NCBI RefSeq assembly: GCF_008329605.1
Contig: NZ_NPKO01000009.1
Location: 245,308-309,307, forward strand
DNA length: 64,000 nt
Source of the DNA: Mycolicibacterium sp. P9-64
GTDB lineage: Bacteria; Actinomycetota; Actinomycetes; Mycobacteriales; Mycobacteriaceae
Reading direction: 5' to 3'
The notes under the pieces were generated by a model that saw only the letters and a program-made list of their open reading frames with translations, searched no databases and was not told the origin of the DNA. Of the stretch, positions 26,405 through 35,669 are shown in pieces. The translations under genes and the position numbers were made by a program. How positions within the stretch are numbered: the stretch's first letter is position 1; each line of letters begins with the position of its first letter.

Positions 26405-27880
26405 ATGTCTGGTCGCCTTGTCCGCACCATTGCCGTGATCGCGGCATTGGCGGTCGTCGTCGGCACGGGTGTCGCGTGGGGCAAGATCCGCTCGTTCGAG
26501 TCGGGGATCAACCACATCAGTGCCGCGGCCCTCGGCGGTGGCGGCGAGGACGGCGCGATCGACATCCTGCTCGTCGGGCTGGACAGCCGCACCGACGCGC
26601 ATGGCAACCCACTGTCCGCCGACGAACTCGCCATGCTGCGGGCCGGCGACGACGTGTCGACCAACACCGACACCATCATCTTGGTCCGCATCCCGAACAA
26701 CGGGAAGTCGGCCACCGCAATCTCCATCCCGCGCGACTCCTACGTCGATGCGCCGGGTCTTGGCAAGATGAAGATCAACGGCGTCTTCGGCGAGGTCAAG
26801 CTCGACCAGATGAAGAAGCTCGTCGAGCAGGAAGGCATGGATCCCGCGCAGGCAGAGCCACAGGCAACGGCGGCGGCCCGCGAGGCGCTGATCGCGACGG
26901 TCGCCAAGCTGACCGGCGTCACGGTCGACCACTACGCGGAGATCGGCCTGCTCGGCTTCGCGCTCATCACCGATGCGCTCGGCGGCGTCGACGTCTGTCT
27001 GAAGGATGCCGTCTACGAGCCACTCTCGGGTGCCGACTTCCCGGCCGGCTGGCAGAAGCTGGACGGCCCTCAGGCGCTGAGCTTCGTCAGGCAGCGCCAC
27101 GACCTTCCTCGCGGTGACCTCGACCGCGTGGTACGCCAGCAGGTAGTCATGGCATCGCTTGCCCACCAGGTCATCTCGGGCAAGACGCTGTCCAGCCCGT
27201 CGACGCTCAACCGGCTGCAGGACGCCGTCCAGCGCTCTGTGGTGATCTCCGACGGCTGGGACATCATGGACTTCATCACGCAGCTGCAGAGCCTGGCAGG
27301 GGGCAACGTCGCGTTCGCCACCATTCCGGTGCTCCGCGAGGACGGCTGGAGCGACGACGGCATGCAGAGCGTGGTGCGCGTGGATCCAGAACAGGTGCAG
27401 ACCTGGGTGTCGGGCCTGCTGCAGGACCAGGACGCAGGCAAGACCGAGGAGCTCGCCTACTCGCCGAGCAAGACCACTGCCGACGTCATCAACGACACCG
27501 ACATCGGCGGGCTCGCCGCCTCGGTGTCGGAGGTGTTGACCGGCAAGGGATTCGTCGCCGGGTCGGTCGGCAACAACGAAACCGATCACGTCTCGCGCAG
27601 CCAGGTGCGGGCCGCCAAGACCGACGACCTCGGCGCCCAGGCCGTCGCGAAGGAACTGGGCAGCCTGCCCGTCGTCGAGGACGCGTCGGTGGCTCCCGGA
27701 TCGGTACGCGTCGTGCTCTCCTCCGACTACACCGGACCCGGATCCGGCCTCGGCTCGGAGAATTCGTCGACCAGCGACGCCCAGACCGCCGACCCCGTCG
27801 CAGCCGACTCCACCGACGCCCCGCCCCCGCCGTCACCGATCATCACCGCGGGTTCCAACGATCCGGAGTGTGTGAACTGA
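26405..27880 (+). CDS. cpsA: LytR-CpsA-Psr family ligase CpsA
   Basis: A 491-residue protein with an N-terminal membrane anchor (residues 5-25), an extracytoplasmic LCP domain (LLVGLDSR near 55; TDTIILVRI; ISIPRDSYV near 115; FVRQRHDLPRGDLDRVVRQQ), a LytR C-terminal domain (about 370-450) and a Pro/Ser-rich tail ending in a Cys. LCP proteins transfer undecaprenyl/decaprenyl-linked polymers to peptidoglycan; the H37Rv ortholog is Rv3267. It neighbours the linker genes wbbL and rmlD and could also attach an accessory polysaccharide, though that is inference. Confidence 0.93.
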   Translation: MSGRLVRTIAVIAALAVVVGTGVAWGKIRSFESGINHISAAALGGGGEDGAIDILLVGLDSRTDAHGNPLSADELAMLRAGDDVSTNTDTIILVRIPNNGKSATAISIPRDSYVDAPGLGKMKINGVFGEVKLDQMKKLVEQEGMDPAQAEPQATAAAREALIATVAKLTGVTVDHYAEIGLLGFALITDALGGVDVCLKDAVYEPLSGADFPAGWQKLDGPQALSFVRQRHDLPRGDLDRVVRQQVVMASLAHQVISGKTLSSPSTLNRLQDAVQRSVVISDGWDIMDFITQLQSLAGGNVAFATIPVLREDGWSDDGMQSVVRVDPEQVQTWVSGLLQDQDAGKTEELAYSPSKTTADVINDTDIGGLAASVSEVLTGKGFVAGSVGNNETDHVSRSQVRAAKTDDLGAQAVAKELGSLPVVEDASVAPGSVRVVLSSDYTGPGSGLGSENSSTSDAQTADPVAADSTDAPPPPSPIITAGSNDPECVN

Positions 27881-28617
27881 GCCAGCCCCCGTCGCTTCGC
27901 TCGCCAGGAAGCACTCTCAGCGCGTCCGTGCTCGACCCACTCCTGCGCTCGAACCCGGCAGGACCCCGCATCACCTATTACGACGACGCGACCGGTGAAC
28001 GCATCGAGCTGTCCACCGCGACGCTGCACAACTGGGCCGCCAAGTCAGCCAACCTGCTGCGCGACGAGCTCGGCGCGGGCCCTGGTAGCCGGGTGGCGAT
28101 CCTGCTGCCCGCGCACTGGCAGACGGCGGGCGTTCTGCTCGGAGTCTGGTACATCGGCGCGGAAGTCGTACTCGGGCAAGGCGACTGCGACATCGCCTGC
28201 TGCACGGCGGACCGAGTGGACGATGCCGACGCCGCCGTCGTACCCGGCGGTGAGGTAGTCGCACTGTCGCTGGACCCGTTCGGCAAGCCGATCGCCGACC
28301 TGCCGTTCGGCATCACCGACTATGCGACGTCGGTGCGCGTGCACGGCGACCAGATCTCCCCAGCGCCTCAGCCTGGACCGGCCCTCGCGGGCAGGTCGGC
28401 CGCAGACGTCTATGCCGCCGCGGAAACAGCAGGCGCGGCAATGGGTTTGACTGCCTCCGACCGCGTCCTGTCGACCGCGGGGTGGGATACCGCAGAGGCC
28501 ATGATCGACCATCTGCTCGCGGTGTTCGCCTCGGGCGCCTCATTGGTGCAGGTGGCCAACGCCGACCCGGACGTCCAGGAGCGGCGCAGGCACACCGAGA
28601 AGGTCACCCGCGGTTAG
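27868..28617 (+). CDS. TIGR03089-type AMP-binding-like protein
   Basis: A 249-residue protein like Rv3268. The N-terminal half resembles the start of acyl-adenylate ligases (TYYDDATGERIELS, WAAKSANLLRDELG, RVAILLPAHWQTA), but it is far too short to hold the full active site, so it is a truncated, probably non-catalytic relative. I took the GTG at 27868, overlapping the cpsA end by 13 bases; a GTG at 27928 (before LDPLLRS) is a reasonable alternative because the first 20 residues span a short interspersed repeat. Function unknown. Confidence 0.75.
   Translation: MCELSQPPSLRSPGSTLSASVLDPLLRSNPAGPRITYYDDATGERIELSTATLHNWAAKSANLLRDELGAGPGSRVAILLPAHWQTAGVLLGVWYIGAEVVLGQGDCDIACCTADRVDDADAAVVPGGEVVALSLDPFGKPIADLPFGITDYATSVRVHGDQISPAPQPGPALAGRSAADVYAAAETAGAAMGLTASDRVLSTAGWDTAEAMIDHLLAVFASGASLVQVANADPDVQERRRHTEKVTRG
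27891..27905. repeat. Short repeat GTCGCTTCGCTCGCC
   Basis: Exact copy of the 15-base motif at 8169-8183, placed just after the cpsA stop and inside the first codons of the following frame if the GTG at 27868 is used. Confidence 0.6.
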
Positions 28618-28621
28618 GGCG

Positions 28622-29785
28622 TCACCTCAACAGAGCGCGTGACATCACGACACGCTGAATCTGGTTGGTGCCCTCGTAGATCTGGGTGATCTTGGCGTCG
28701 CGCATGAAGCGCTCGACGGGGAAGTCCACGGTGTAGCCGTAGCCGCCGAAGATCTGAACCGCGTCGGTGGTGACCTCCATCGCGACGTCGGAGGCGAAAC
28801 ACTTTGACGCAGATGAGATGAACCCGAGGTTGGGCTCGCCGCGCTCGGCCCTCGCCGCTGCGCTGTAGACCATCAGGCGCGCGGCTTCGATCTTCATTGC
28901 CATGTCGGCGAGCATGAACTGGATCGACTGGAAGTCGCTGATCGACTTCTTGAACTGCTTGCGTTCCTTGCTGTAGGCGATCGCCGCCTCGAGCGCACCC
29001 TGCGCAATGCCGATGGCCTGCGCGCCGATCGTCGGGCGGGTGTGGTCGAGCGTGGCCAGTGCCGTCTTGAACCCGGTTCCTGGCTCGCCGATGATGCGGT
29101 CACCGGGGATGCGGCACTCCTCGAAGTACAGCTCCGTGGTCGGCGATCCCTTGATGCCCATCTTCTTCTCCTTGGGCCCCACCGAGAAGCCCTCGTCGTC
29201 CTTGTGCACGACGAACGCCGAGATGCCGTTGGCGCCCTTGTCGGGGTCGGTCACCGCCATCACCGTGTACCAGGTGGAGTAGCCGCCGTTCGAGATCCAG
29301 CACTTGGCCCCGTTGAGGATCCAGTCGTCGCCGTCCTGGCGGGCGCGCGTGCGCATCGCCGCGGCGTCGCTGCCCGCCTCCCGCTCCGACAATGCGTAGG
29401 AGGCCGTCGCCTCGCCCGCTCCGATCGAGGGCAGGACCTGCTTCTTGAGCTCCTCGGAGCCGCGCATCAGCATGCCCATGGTGCCGAGCTTGTTGCAGAT
29501 CGGGATCAACGACGACGATGCGCACACCCGCGCGACCTCTTCGATGACGATGCAGGCGGCAACGGAGTCGCCGCCCTGGCCGCCGTACTCCTCGGGGATG
29601 TGAATCGCCGAGAAACCCGACGAGTTCAGCGCGGCAAGCGCCTCGTCCGTGTAACGCGCCTTCTCGTCGACGTCGGCCGCGTACGGCGCGATCTCCTTCT
29701 CACACAGGTCTCGCAGCACCGTGCGCAGTTCGTTGTGCTCGTCGGCGAGCTGGAAAACGCCGAACCCAGGATTACCCACAGCCAT
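28622..29785 (-). CDS. fadE25: Acyl-CoA dehydrogenase FadE25
   Basis: A 387-residue FAD enzyme that introduces the alpha-beta double bond into acyl-CoA. The FAD-binding YALSEREAGSDAA and CWISNGG blocks, the FGGYGYTVDFPVERFMRD helix and the YEGTNQIQR segment bearing the usual catalytic Glu are all present. AGGAGACTTTC precedes the ATG at 29785. It heads away from purE with a 13-base gap, purE-fadE25 probably being one transcript. The chain-length specificity cannot be read from the sequence; short or branched acyl-CoA is likely from family resemblance to Rv3274c. Confidence 0.93.
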   Translation of the reverse strand: MAVGNPGFGVFQLADEHNELRTVLRDLCEKEIAPYAADVDEKARYTDEALAALNSSGFSAIHIPEEYGGQGGDSVAACIVIEEVARVCASSSLIPICNKLGTMGMLMRGSEELKKQVLPSIGAGEATASYALSEREAGSDAAAMRTRARQDGDDWILNGAKCWISNGGYSTWYTVMAVTDPDKGANGISAFVVHKDDEGFSVGPKEKKMGIKGSPTTELYFEECRIPGDRIIGEPGTGFKTALATLDHTRPTIGAQAIGIAQGALEAAIAYSKERKQFKKSISDFQSIQFMLADMAMKIEAARLMVYSAAARAERGEPNLGFISSASKCFASDVAMEVTTDAVQIFGGYGYTVDFPVERFMRDAKITQIYEGTNQIQRVVMSRALLR

Positions 29786-29798
29786 GAAAGTCTCCTTG

Positions 29799-30335
29799 CT
29801 ACTCGCCGGTAACTTTACCGTGTGCGGGATCTCCGCCCATCAACCGATCCCGCAGCGCTGCATCCTTCTGCAGCACCATGTCCTCCAGGTCGGCCTGAAA
29901 CCGCTCCATGCGCCCGCGCAGGGCCGAGTCCGACGATCCGAGGATCCGCACGGCAAGCAGGCCCGCATTGCGGGCACCGCCGATCGACACCGTGGCGACC
30001 GGTACCCCGGCAGGCATCTGCACGATCGACAGCAACGAGTCCATGCCGTCGAGCCGGGCCAGCGGCACCGGCACGCCGATCACCGGCAGCGGCGTCGCAG
30101 AGGCGACCATGCCCGGCAGGTGCGCGGCTCCGCCTGCGCCCGCGATGATGACCTCGATCCCTCGACCCGCGGCGGTACGCGCGTAGTCGAGCATCCGTCC
30201 GGGGGTGCGATGAGCCGACACCACCCCGACTTCGAACGGCACCTCGAACTCGGCGAGCGCAGTCACCGCGTCCTCCATGACAGACCAGTCGCTGTCACTG
30301 CCCATGATGACGCCGACTCGAGCACTACTTGGCAT
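29799..30335 (-). CDS. purE: N5-carboxyaminoimidazole ribonucleotide mutase
   Basis: A 178-residue class I PurE that moves the carboxyl group from N5-CAIR to C4 in purine synthesis. GVIMGSDSDWSVM and VVSAHRTP carry the nucleotide and active-site residues (Ser, Asp, His), and the GAGGAAHLPGM turn is intact. The ATG at 30335 overlaps the purK end by 11 bases, so both steps are coupled. Cytoplasmic octamer in other bacteria. Confidence 0.95.
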   Translation of the reverse strand: MPSSARVGVIMGSDSDWSVMEDAVTALAEFEVPFEVGVVSAHRTPGRMLDYARTAAGRGIEVIIAGAGGAAHLPGMVASATPLPVIGVPVPLARLDGMDSLLSIVQMPAGVPVATVSIGGARNAGLLAVRILGSSDSALRGRMERFQADLEDMVLQKDAALRDRLMGGDPAHGKVTGE

Positions 30336-31536
30336 GTCCGTCCCATCCATCCGTCCACTCGCCGTGCGACAAGTAGTGCGCGGCCCGCGCCGCCCGCTCC
30401 CGGACGTACGCAACGTACTCGTCGTCGTCAGGCGAACCACCCACCGCCCCAAGCACGTTCACGTGCCCGATCTTGCGGCCTGCCCGCTCGGCCTTGCCGT
30501 ACAGGTGCACCTTGGCGTCGGGGATCCGCGCGAACAGATGGTGCAGACGCTCGTCCATGGTGATCGCGGGCGCGGCGGGCGCACCGAGCACGTTGGCCAT
30601 CACCGTGATCGGCGCGATCGGGCGGGTGTCGCCGAGCGGATAGTCGAGCACCGCCCGCAGGTGCTGTTCGAACTGGCTCGTCCGTGCACCGTCCATGCTC
30701 CAATGGCCGGAGTTGTGCGGGCGCATCGCCAACTCATTGACGAGCAGCCCACCGTCCGCAGTCTCGAACAGCTCGACGGCAAGCACCCCGACCACGCCGA
30801 GTTCATCGGCCAACCGCAAGGCCAGCGCCTCCGCGGCGCCGCCCAGCTCCGAGTTCAGGTTGGGGGCGGGCGCGATGACCTCCACGCAGATGCCGTCGCG
30901 CTGCACGGTCTCGACCACCGGCCACGCCGCGCCCTGTCCGAACGGCGACCGCGCCACCAATGCGGACAGTTCGCGCCGCATGTCGACGCGTTCCTCGACG
31001 AGAACCGCGACGCCGTCCGCGAGATACCGGCTCACCGCCTCGCGTGCCTCGGCGACATCGCCGGCCAGCGTCACACCGCGGCCGTCGTAGCCACCCCGGA
31101 TCGTCTTGACCACGATGCCCGTGTCGACCCGCTTGGCGAACTCGTCGACGTCGTCGACCGTCGTGACCTCCGCGAACCGCGGCACCGGTGCGCCGAGGGC
31201 CTCGAGCCGTCGCCGCATCACCAGCTTGTCCTGCGCGTGGATGAGCGCCTGTGGCGGCGGGGCCACGTTGACGCCGTCGGCGACCAGCTTCTCGAGCAGG
31301 TCGGTCGGCACGTGCTCGTGGTCGAAGGTCAGCGCGTCCGCTCCAGACGCCGCCTTGCGCAGCGCCTCGATGTCCGTGTGGGCGCCGAGCACCACGTCGG
31401 GGGTCACCTGCGCGGCGGGATCGTCGGGGCTGGCAGCGAGCACCCGAAGCGTCTGACCGAGCGCTATGGCCGCCTGATGGGTCATCCTGGCCAGCTGGCC
31501 TCCGCCGATCATGGCCACTACTGGGGGTGCACTCAC
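30325..31536 (-). CDS. purK: N5-carboxyaminoimidazole ribonucleotide synthase
   Basis: A 403-residue ATP-grasp enzyme making N5-CAIR from AIR, bicarbonate and ATP. The N-terminal GGGQLARM loop, TFDHEHVPTDLLEKL, the KTIRGGYDGRGV glycine-rich loop and NELAMRPHNSGHW metal-binding motif are in order. It starts with GTG at 31536 and is divergent from the GtrA gene by 94 bases, which must contain both promoters. Confidence 0.95.
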   Translation of the reverse strand: MSAPPVVAMIGGGQLARMTHQAAIALGQTLRVLAASPDDPAAQVTPDVVLGAHTDIEALRKAASGADALTFDHEHVPTDLLEKLVADGVNVAPPPQALIHAQDKLVMRRRLEALGAPVPRFAEVTTVDDVDEFAKRVDTGIVVKTIRGGYDGRGVTLAGDVAEAREAVSRYLADGVAVLVEERVDMRRELSALVARSPFGQGAAWPVVETVQRDGICVEVIAPAPNLNSELGGAAEALALRLADELGVVGVLAVELFETADGGLLVNELAMRPHNSGHWSMDGARTSQFEQHLRAVLDYPLGDTRPIAPITVMANVLGAPAAPAITMDERLHHLFARIPDAKVHLYGKAERAGRKIGHVNVLGAVGGSPDDDEYVAYVRERAARAAHYLSHGEWTDGWDGHAK

Positions 31537-31630
31537 GGTGCTATGTTGTCACGCTCGTTGGAAGGGCCCAAACCGGCCGCGACCTGCACGGGTACGCGTC
31601 GGGTGCGAGATTTCCGTAGACTGCCCTCTT

Positions 31631-32293
31631 GTGTCTTTTACTGATGCCACCATTGCGCGGTTACCCCGCGTGGTCCGGCCCTACGCCGAACGGCATCACG
31701 AGCTCATCAAGTTTGCGATCGTCGGCGGCACGACGTTCATCATCGACTCGGCGATCTTCTACACGCTGAAGCTCACCATCCTCGAGCCCAAGCCGGTCAC
31801 CGCCAAGATCATCTCGGGCATCGTCGCGGTCATCGCGTCCTACATCCTGAACCGCGAATGGAGCTTCCGGGACCGCGGCGGCCGGGAGCGCCACCACGAG
31901 GCGTTGCTGTTCTTCGGGGTGAGCGGCGTCGGCGTGCTTCTGAGCATGGCCCCGCTGTACTTCTCCAGCTACGTCCTGGAGCTGCGCGTCCCGTCGGTCA
32001 GCCTGACCATGGAGAACATCGCCGACTTCATCTCGGCGTACGTCATCGGCAACCTGCTGCAGATGGCGTTCCGGTTCTGGGCGTTCCGGCGCTGGGTCTT
32101 CCCCGACGAGAACGGCCGCAATCCCGAGAAGGCCGTCGAGGCGTCGATCACTGCCGGCGGCATCGCCGAGGCCATCGAGGACGAATACGAGCAGGGCCAC
32201 GTCCGTCGCAACGTCACGCCGCTACGCGACAGGCGCGCCAAGCCGGATCAGCTCGGCGACTCCTCCGAACCGAGGGTGTCGAAGACTTCGTGA
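31631..32293 (+). CDS. GtrA-family membrane protein
   Basis: A 220-residue protein with four hydrophobic segments (near 28-48, 58-75, 98-118, 135-155) and the family signature NREWSFRDR followed later by FRRWVFPDE. GtrA proteins are thought to help move polyprenyl-linked sugars across the membrane. The H37Rv neighbour is Rv3277. The GTG at 31631 gives an N-terminus that fits the family. Its 3' end overlaps the convergent PH-domain gene by 46 bases. It is one candidate for the flippase step missing from the exopolysaccharide locus 1.6 kb away, but that is speculation. Confidence 0.85.
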   Translation: MSFTDATIARLPRVVRPYAERHHELIKFAIVGGTTFIIDSAIFYTLKLTILEPKPVTAKIISGIVAVIASYILNREWSFRDRGGRERHHEALLFFGVSGVGVLLSMAPLYFSSYVLELRVPSVSLTMENIADFISAYVIGNLLQMAFRFWAFRRWVFPDENGRNPEKAVEASITAGGIAEAIEDEYEQGHVRRNVTPLRDRRAKPDQLGDSSEPRVSKTS

Positions 32294-32766
32294 TAGAGCA
32301 GGGAGTGCACCTGCTCGACGCGCGGAATGTCGTGGAACTCTAGAGGGTCCTGGCTCGCCGACTCGATGATCAGCGTGCCGGTGCGCAGCATCCTGTCGAT
32401 CAATCCGTGGCGGAACTCCACACTGTTGATTCGCGCCAGCGGGATGTCGATGCCCGAACGGGTCAGCAAGCCGTGCCGAAACATCACCCGGCGATCGGTG
32501 ATCACGAAATGGGTTGTGCGCCAGTTCAAGAATGGCCACACCACCAGCCATCCGAAGACCACCAGCCAGACGATCCCGATGACGGCCATCACCACGTTCT
32601 TGGCGTTCGCCCCCCAGTCGGTGTGGTTGACCACCGCGGCGCCGAACGCCGCGAGCGCCGTCACCACCAGAAGGATGAGCACGGGTCCGATCAGCCGCTT
32701 CCAATGCGGATGCCGGTGCAGCACGACGCGCTCGTCGGCGGCCAGCACGTTATCCGGGTAACCCAC
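32248..32766 (-). CDS. Membrane PH-domain protein
   Basis: A 172-residue protein like Rv3278c with two membrane segments (near 26-46 and 58-78) followed by a bacterial PH-like domain: WRTTHFVITDRRVMFRHGLL and the DIPLARINSVEF strand. The start is GTG at 32766, 9 bases after the birA stop, so it is cotranscribed with birA. Bacterial PH (YdbS/YdbT-type) proteins are of uncertain function, often linked to envelope or lipid processes. Confidence 0.85.
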   Translation of the reverse strand: MGYPDNVLAADERVVLHRHPHWKRLIGPVLILLVVTALAAFGAAVVNHTDWGANAKNVVMAVIGIVWLVVFGWLVVWPFLNWRTTHFVITDRRVMFRHGLLTRSGIDIPLARINSVEFRHGLIDRMLRTGTLIIESASQDPLEFHDIPRVEQVHSLLYHEVFDTLGSEESPS

Positions 32767-32775
32767 GGTGTGACT

Positions 32776-33609
32776 CTACCCAGAGTCGGCCTCGCCCAAG
32801 GGGCGAAGATGCACGATGTCGCCCGCCGATACGACGACGGTCTCGGTGCCCGTGTCGATCACGAGTCGCCCCTGGTCGTCGACGTTCTTGGCGTCACCCA
32901 CGACCTCCCGGTCGCCAGGCATCGTGGCACGCACCCGCGCGCCGACGGTGAGGCTGCGCGCGGTGTACTCGGCGATCAGCGCGGCGTCGGCGCCCTGCGC
33001 TGCCCGCAGCCCCGCAAGACGCCGCTCCAGCCCCTCCAGGATCGCGACGATCAGGTCCCGGCGGTCGGCGGGGCGTCCGCCGAGGACCAGCAGCGACGTC
33101 GCACCGGGATCGGGCAATTCGTCGGCGTTGAACGACACGTTGAGCCCGATGCCGACCACGACGGCGGGCGCCGGAGCCGCCACCTCGGCGAGGATGCCCG
33201 CCAGCTTGCCCTGCGCGGGCGGGCGGGCCAGTACGTCGTTGGGCCACTTGAGGCCTGCCGCCACGCCCGAGACCGGACCGACGGCGTCGAGCACTGCCAA
33301 GCCGGCGATCAGCGGGATCCACCCCCACGACGCGGAGGGAATTCCGTCGACACTCACGCCGACCGACATCGAGATCTGTGCTCCGGGAACCGCTGTCCAG
33401 GTGCGGCCGTTGCGACCGCGGCCTGCCGTCTGATGTTCGGCGATCAGCACCGCGCCGCCGATGTCCTCCCCCGCCGCCGCCCTGGCGATCAGGTCGGCGT
33501 TGGTGGAACCGGTCTCCGCGACCACGTCGATCCGCTGCCACGGCGAGTGGACCAGAACGTCGCGCAGTGCAGTCGCGTCCACGGCGTTGCGCCAGTCGTC
33601 AGTAGTCAT
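32776..33609 (-). CDS. birA: Biotin--protein ligase
   Basis: A 277-residue class I ligase, catalytic domain without the DNA-binding N-terminus. TGSTNADL and the biotinyl-AMP loop GRGRNGR are near residues 34 and 63, and KWPNDVL plus GKLAGILAE complete the active site. It attaches biotin to the AccA3 subunit encoded at 59.3-61.1 kb. In H37Rv, as I recall, birA is directly followed by accD5; here 19 kb of exopolysaccharide genes separate them. Confidence 0.95.
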   Translation of the reverse strand: MTTDDWRNAVDATALRDVLVHSPWQRIDVVAETGSTNADLIARAAAGEDIGGAVLIAEHQTAGRGRNGRTWTAVPGAQISMSVGVSVDGIPSASWGWIPLIAGLAVLDAVGPVSGVAAGLKWPNDVLARPPAQGKLAGILAEVAAPAPAVVVGIGLNVSFNADELPDPGATSLLVLGGRPADRRDLIVAILEGLERRLAGLRAAQGADAALIAEYTARSLTVGARVRATMPGDREVVGDAKNVDDQGRLVIDTGTETVVVSAGDIVHLRPLGEADSG

Positions 33610-33823
33610 GGGGTGAGCCTAAAGCGATGTGTTTCCGATCACGAAGGTGCGGTCACCGCTAGGAGAGCAACGCCGCGGGCCGATACGCTAGCGGCGCCTC
33701 GTTGATCTTGAATCGTCGAGGGAATCGGAGCGTCGCCGAATAATGACGCATCCACACATTTTGCGGGTGGCTCCGAGTACCGTGTTGCCCCCGACCTGGA
33801 CGGGCCGCCTGACGATGGTTGCT

Positions 33824-33841
33824 GGCCCGATTCGCCGGGCC
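33824..33841 (-). terminator. Hairpin after the sugar transferase gene
   Basis: GGCCCG (33824-33829) pairs exactly with CGGGCC (33836-33841) around a 6-base loop, 8 bases past the stop on the minus strand. There is no T run, so its strength as a terminator is uncertain. Confidence 0.5.
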
Positions 33842-33848
33842 GCCACTC

Positions 33849-35339
33849 TCAGTACGCGCCAGACCCCGTCGCGACGGTGCGGATCGTCTTCACCGCGATC
33901 AGCACGTCGTTGGTGATCGACCAGTTCTCCACGTACGACAGGTCAAGGCGAACCGAGTCCTCCCACGACAGGTCCGAGCGGCCGCTCACTTGCCACAGCC
34001 CGGTGATGCCCGGCAGCACCAGCAGCCTGCGGCGCACCTGGTCGTTGTAGGTGTCCACCTCGCGGCGCAGCGGCGGGCGCGGGCCGACGACGCTCATGTC
34101 GCGCTTCAGGACGTTGAAGAACTGGGGCAGCTCGTCGATGCTGTACTTCCGCAGCAGTCGGCCGACGCTGGTGATGCGCGGGTCGTCCTTGATCTTGAAC
34201 AGCACCCCGCCGACACTTTCGTTGACGTCGGCCAGCTTCGCGACCTGCTTGTCGGCGCCGTCCACCATGGTGCGGAACTTGACCATCTGGAACGGCGTGC
34301 CCTCGAGACCGATGCGCTCAGAGCGGTAGAACACCGGGCCACGGCTGGTCAGCTTGATGGCGATGGCGGCGGCAATCATCACCGGCAGTGCGCCGAGCAA
34401 CACCGACACCGACACGAAGTAGTCGAACGCCAGCTTCTGTACCTTCTTGGTGCCGCTGTACTGCGGCTTCTCCACGTGGATCAGCGGAAGCCCTGCCACG
34501 GGGCGCATGGTCAACCGCGGGCCCGCGACGTCGACGACACCAGGCGTGACGACCAGGTCGACGCCGAGCGTGTGCAGATCCCACGACAGTTCCCTGACGC
34601 CCTCGGGGCCGAGGTGATCGGTGGTGGTCAGCGCGACGGTGTCGGCGTTGGTCTTCAGGATCGCGTCGTGGACCTTGCCCTCGTCGCCGAGGACGGGGAG
34701 GGTGCCGACACCGGGGATGTCTATGGTGCCGCCCGAGCTGCGGCCGGTCAGGCACACACCGACGACGGAGTACCCGTATCCCCAGCCGCGGGTCAGCGAC
34801 TGAACCAGGCTGCGGACGGCCCGCGCGTCACCGACGGCGAGGACCGTGACGACGCAGCGTCCGCGGCGGCGCTGCCTGGCCAGATAACCGCGGCAGATGT
34901 TGCGGCCGACGACGAGGCCCGCCAACCCGAGCGGGAACGCCACCGCGAGATAACCGCGGGCGTACTCCGGCCGGAAGATCATGAGTGCGACCGCGACGAC
35001 ACCGATCGTGGCGAGCGTGGCGGACACGACGCGGCGGTATTCCTCGACGCCTGCGCCGACGATGCGCGGCGAGCGGGTGCGGTAGGCGGCGAGCAGTGCC
35101 AGCCAGATGCAGGCCACGATGACCGAGAGGACCGAGAAGTAGATCGAGGCCGGATCGAGGGCCGTGATCGGCCGTCCGAGCTTGATCATCTGCGCGCACG
35201 CCATGGCGCCGCCGACGACGACTATGTCGGTGAAGACCAGGGCGCGGACGTAGCGCCTCTGCCACCGTGGGCCGTCCGAGGGAGTGACCGCCTTAAGGGG
35301 CGTCCGGGCGGGAGCGAAAATCTGTTCTGCCACCGACAC
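33849..35339 (-). CDS. Polyprenyl-phosphate sugar-1-phosphate transferase (WbaP/CpsE type)
   Basis: A 496-residue membrane enzyme that starts a polysaccharide repeat unit by moving a sugar 1-phosphate onto decaprenyl phosphate. Four N-terminal membrane helices and a CoA-binding-like Rossmann domain (about 150-270) precede a fifth helix and the catalytic domain, with KFRTMVDGAD, RKYSIDELPQFFNVL, MSVVGPRPP and LPGITGLWQVSGR intact. The donor (glucose, galactose or other) cannot be read. It begins at GTG 35339 after AGGAGG; other GTGs are close by. It lies alone at the distal end of the exopolysaccharide locus, beyond a 330-base gap. Confidence 0.92.
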   Translation of the reverse strand: MSVAEQIFAPARTPLKAVTPSDGPRWQRRYVRALVFTDIVVVGGAMACAQMIKLGRPITALDPASIYFSVLSVIVACIWLALLAAYRTRSPRIVGAGVEEYRRVVSATLATIGVVAVALMIFRPEYARGYLAVAFPLGLAGLVVGRNICRGYLARQRRRGRCVVTVLAVGDARAVRSLVQSLTRGWGYGYSVVGVCLTGRSSGGTIDIPGVGTLPVLGDEGKVHDAILKTNADTVALTTTDHLGPEGVRELSWDLHTLGVDLVVTPGVVDVAGPRLTMRPVAGLPLIHVEKPQYSGTKKVQKLAFDYFVSVSVLLGALPVMIAAAIAIKLTSRGPVFYRSERIGLEGTPFQMVKFRTMVDGADKQVAKLADVNESVGGVLFKIKDDPRITSVGRLLRKYSIDELPQFFNVLKRDMSVVGPRPPLRREVDTYNDQVRRRLLVLPGITGLWQVSGRSDLSWEDSVRLDLSYVENWSITNDVLIAVKTIRTVATGSGAY

Positions 35340-35669
35340 TGATCGCCACACCTCCTGTTTGCTGGCAGCTTGCGCGATTTGGTTTGCCCCCGCGTTCGGT
35401 AACACTATGACACTGTTTGCCAGCCGACGCCACACATTCAGGGAATACGCAGGTCACGATGATTCACCCTGTGAGATGGCTTTCGCGAGGCGGCTAAATC
35501 CTCAGGCACCTACCAGGTCCCAATCTCGAGGCGATGAACGGTAGCGTCGCGGATCGGCGCACCGACGGGTCGAACGCCGTCGTCCTGAGGAATGTTGCAG
35601 CCCGACGAGTGGGGCCAAAAGCAGGTGACGTGGGCCACTCGACGCCCCCTGAGATGCCTGCTGCGGCAC
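35340..35669. other. Intergenic stretch upstream of the sugar transferase
   Basis: Between the end of lipase 1 and the sugar-transferase start there are 330 bases without a convincing gene; short frames here lack ribosome sites and recognisable proteins. It must hold the sugar-transferase promoter. AGGAGGTGTGG at its left edge is the ribosome site. I see no strong repeat or terminator. Confidence 0.5.
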
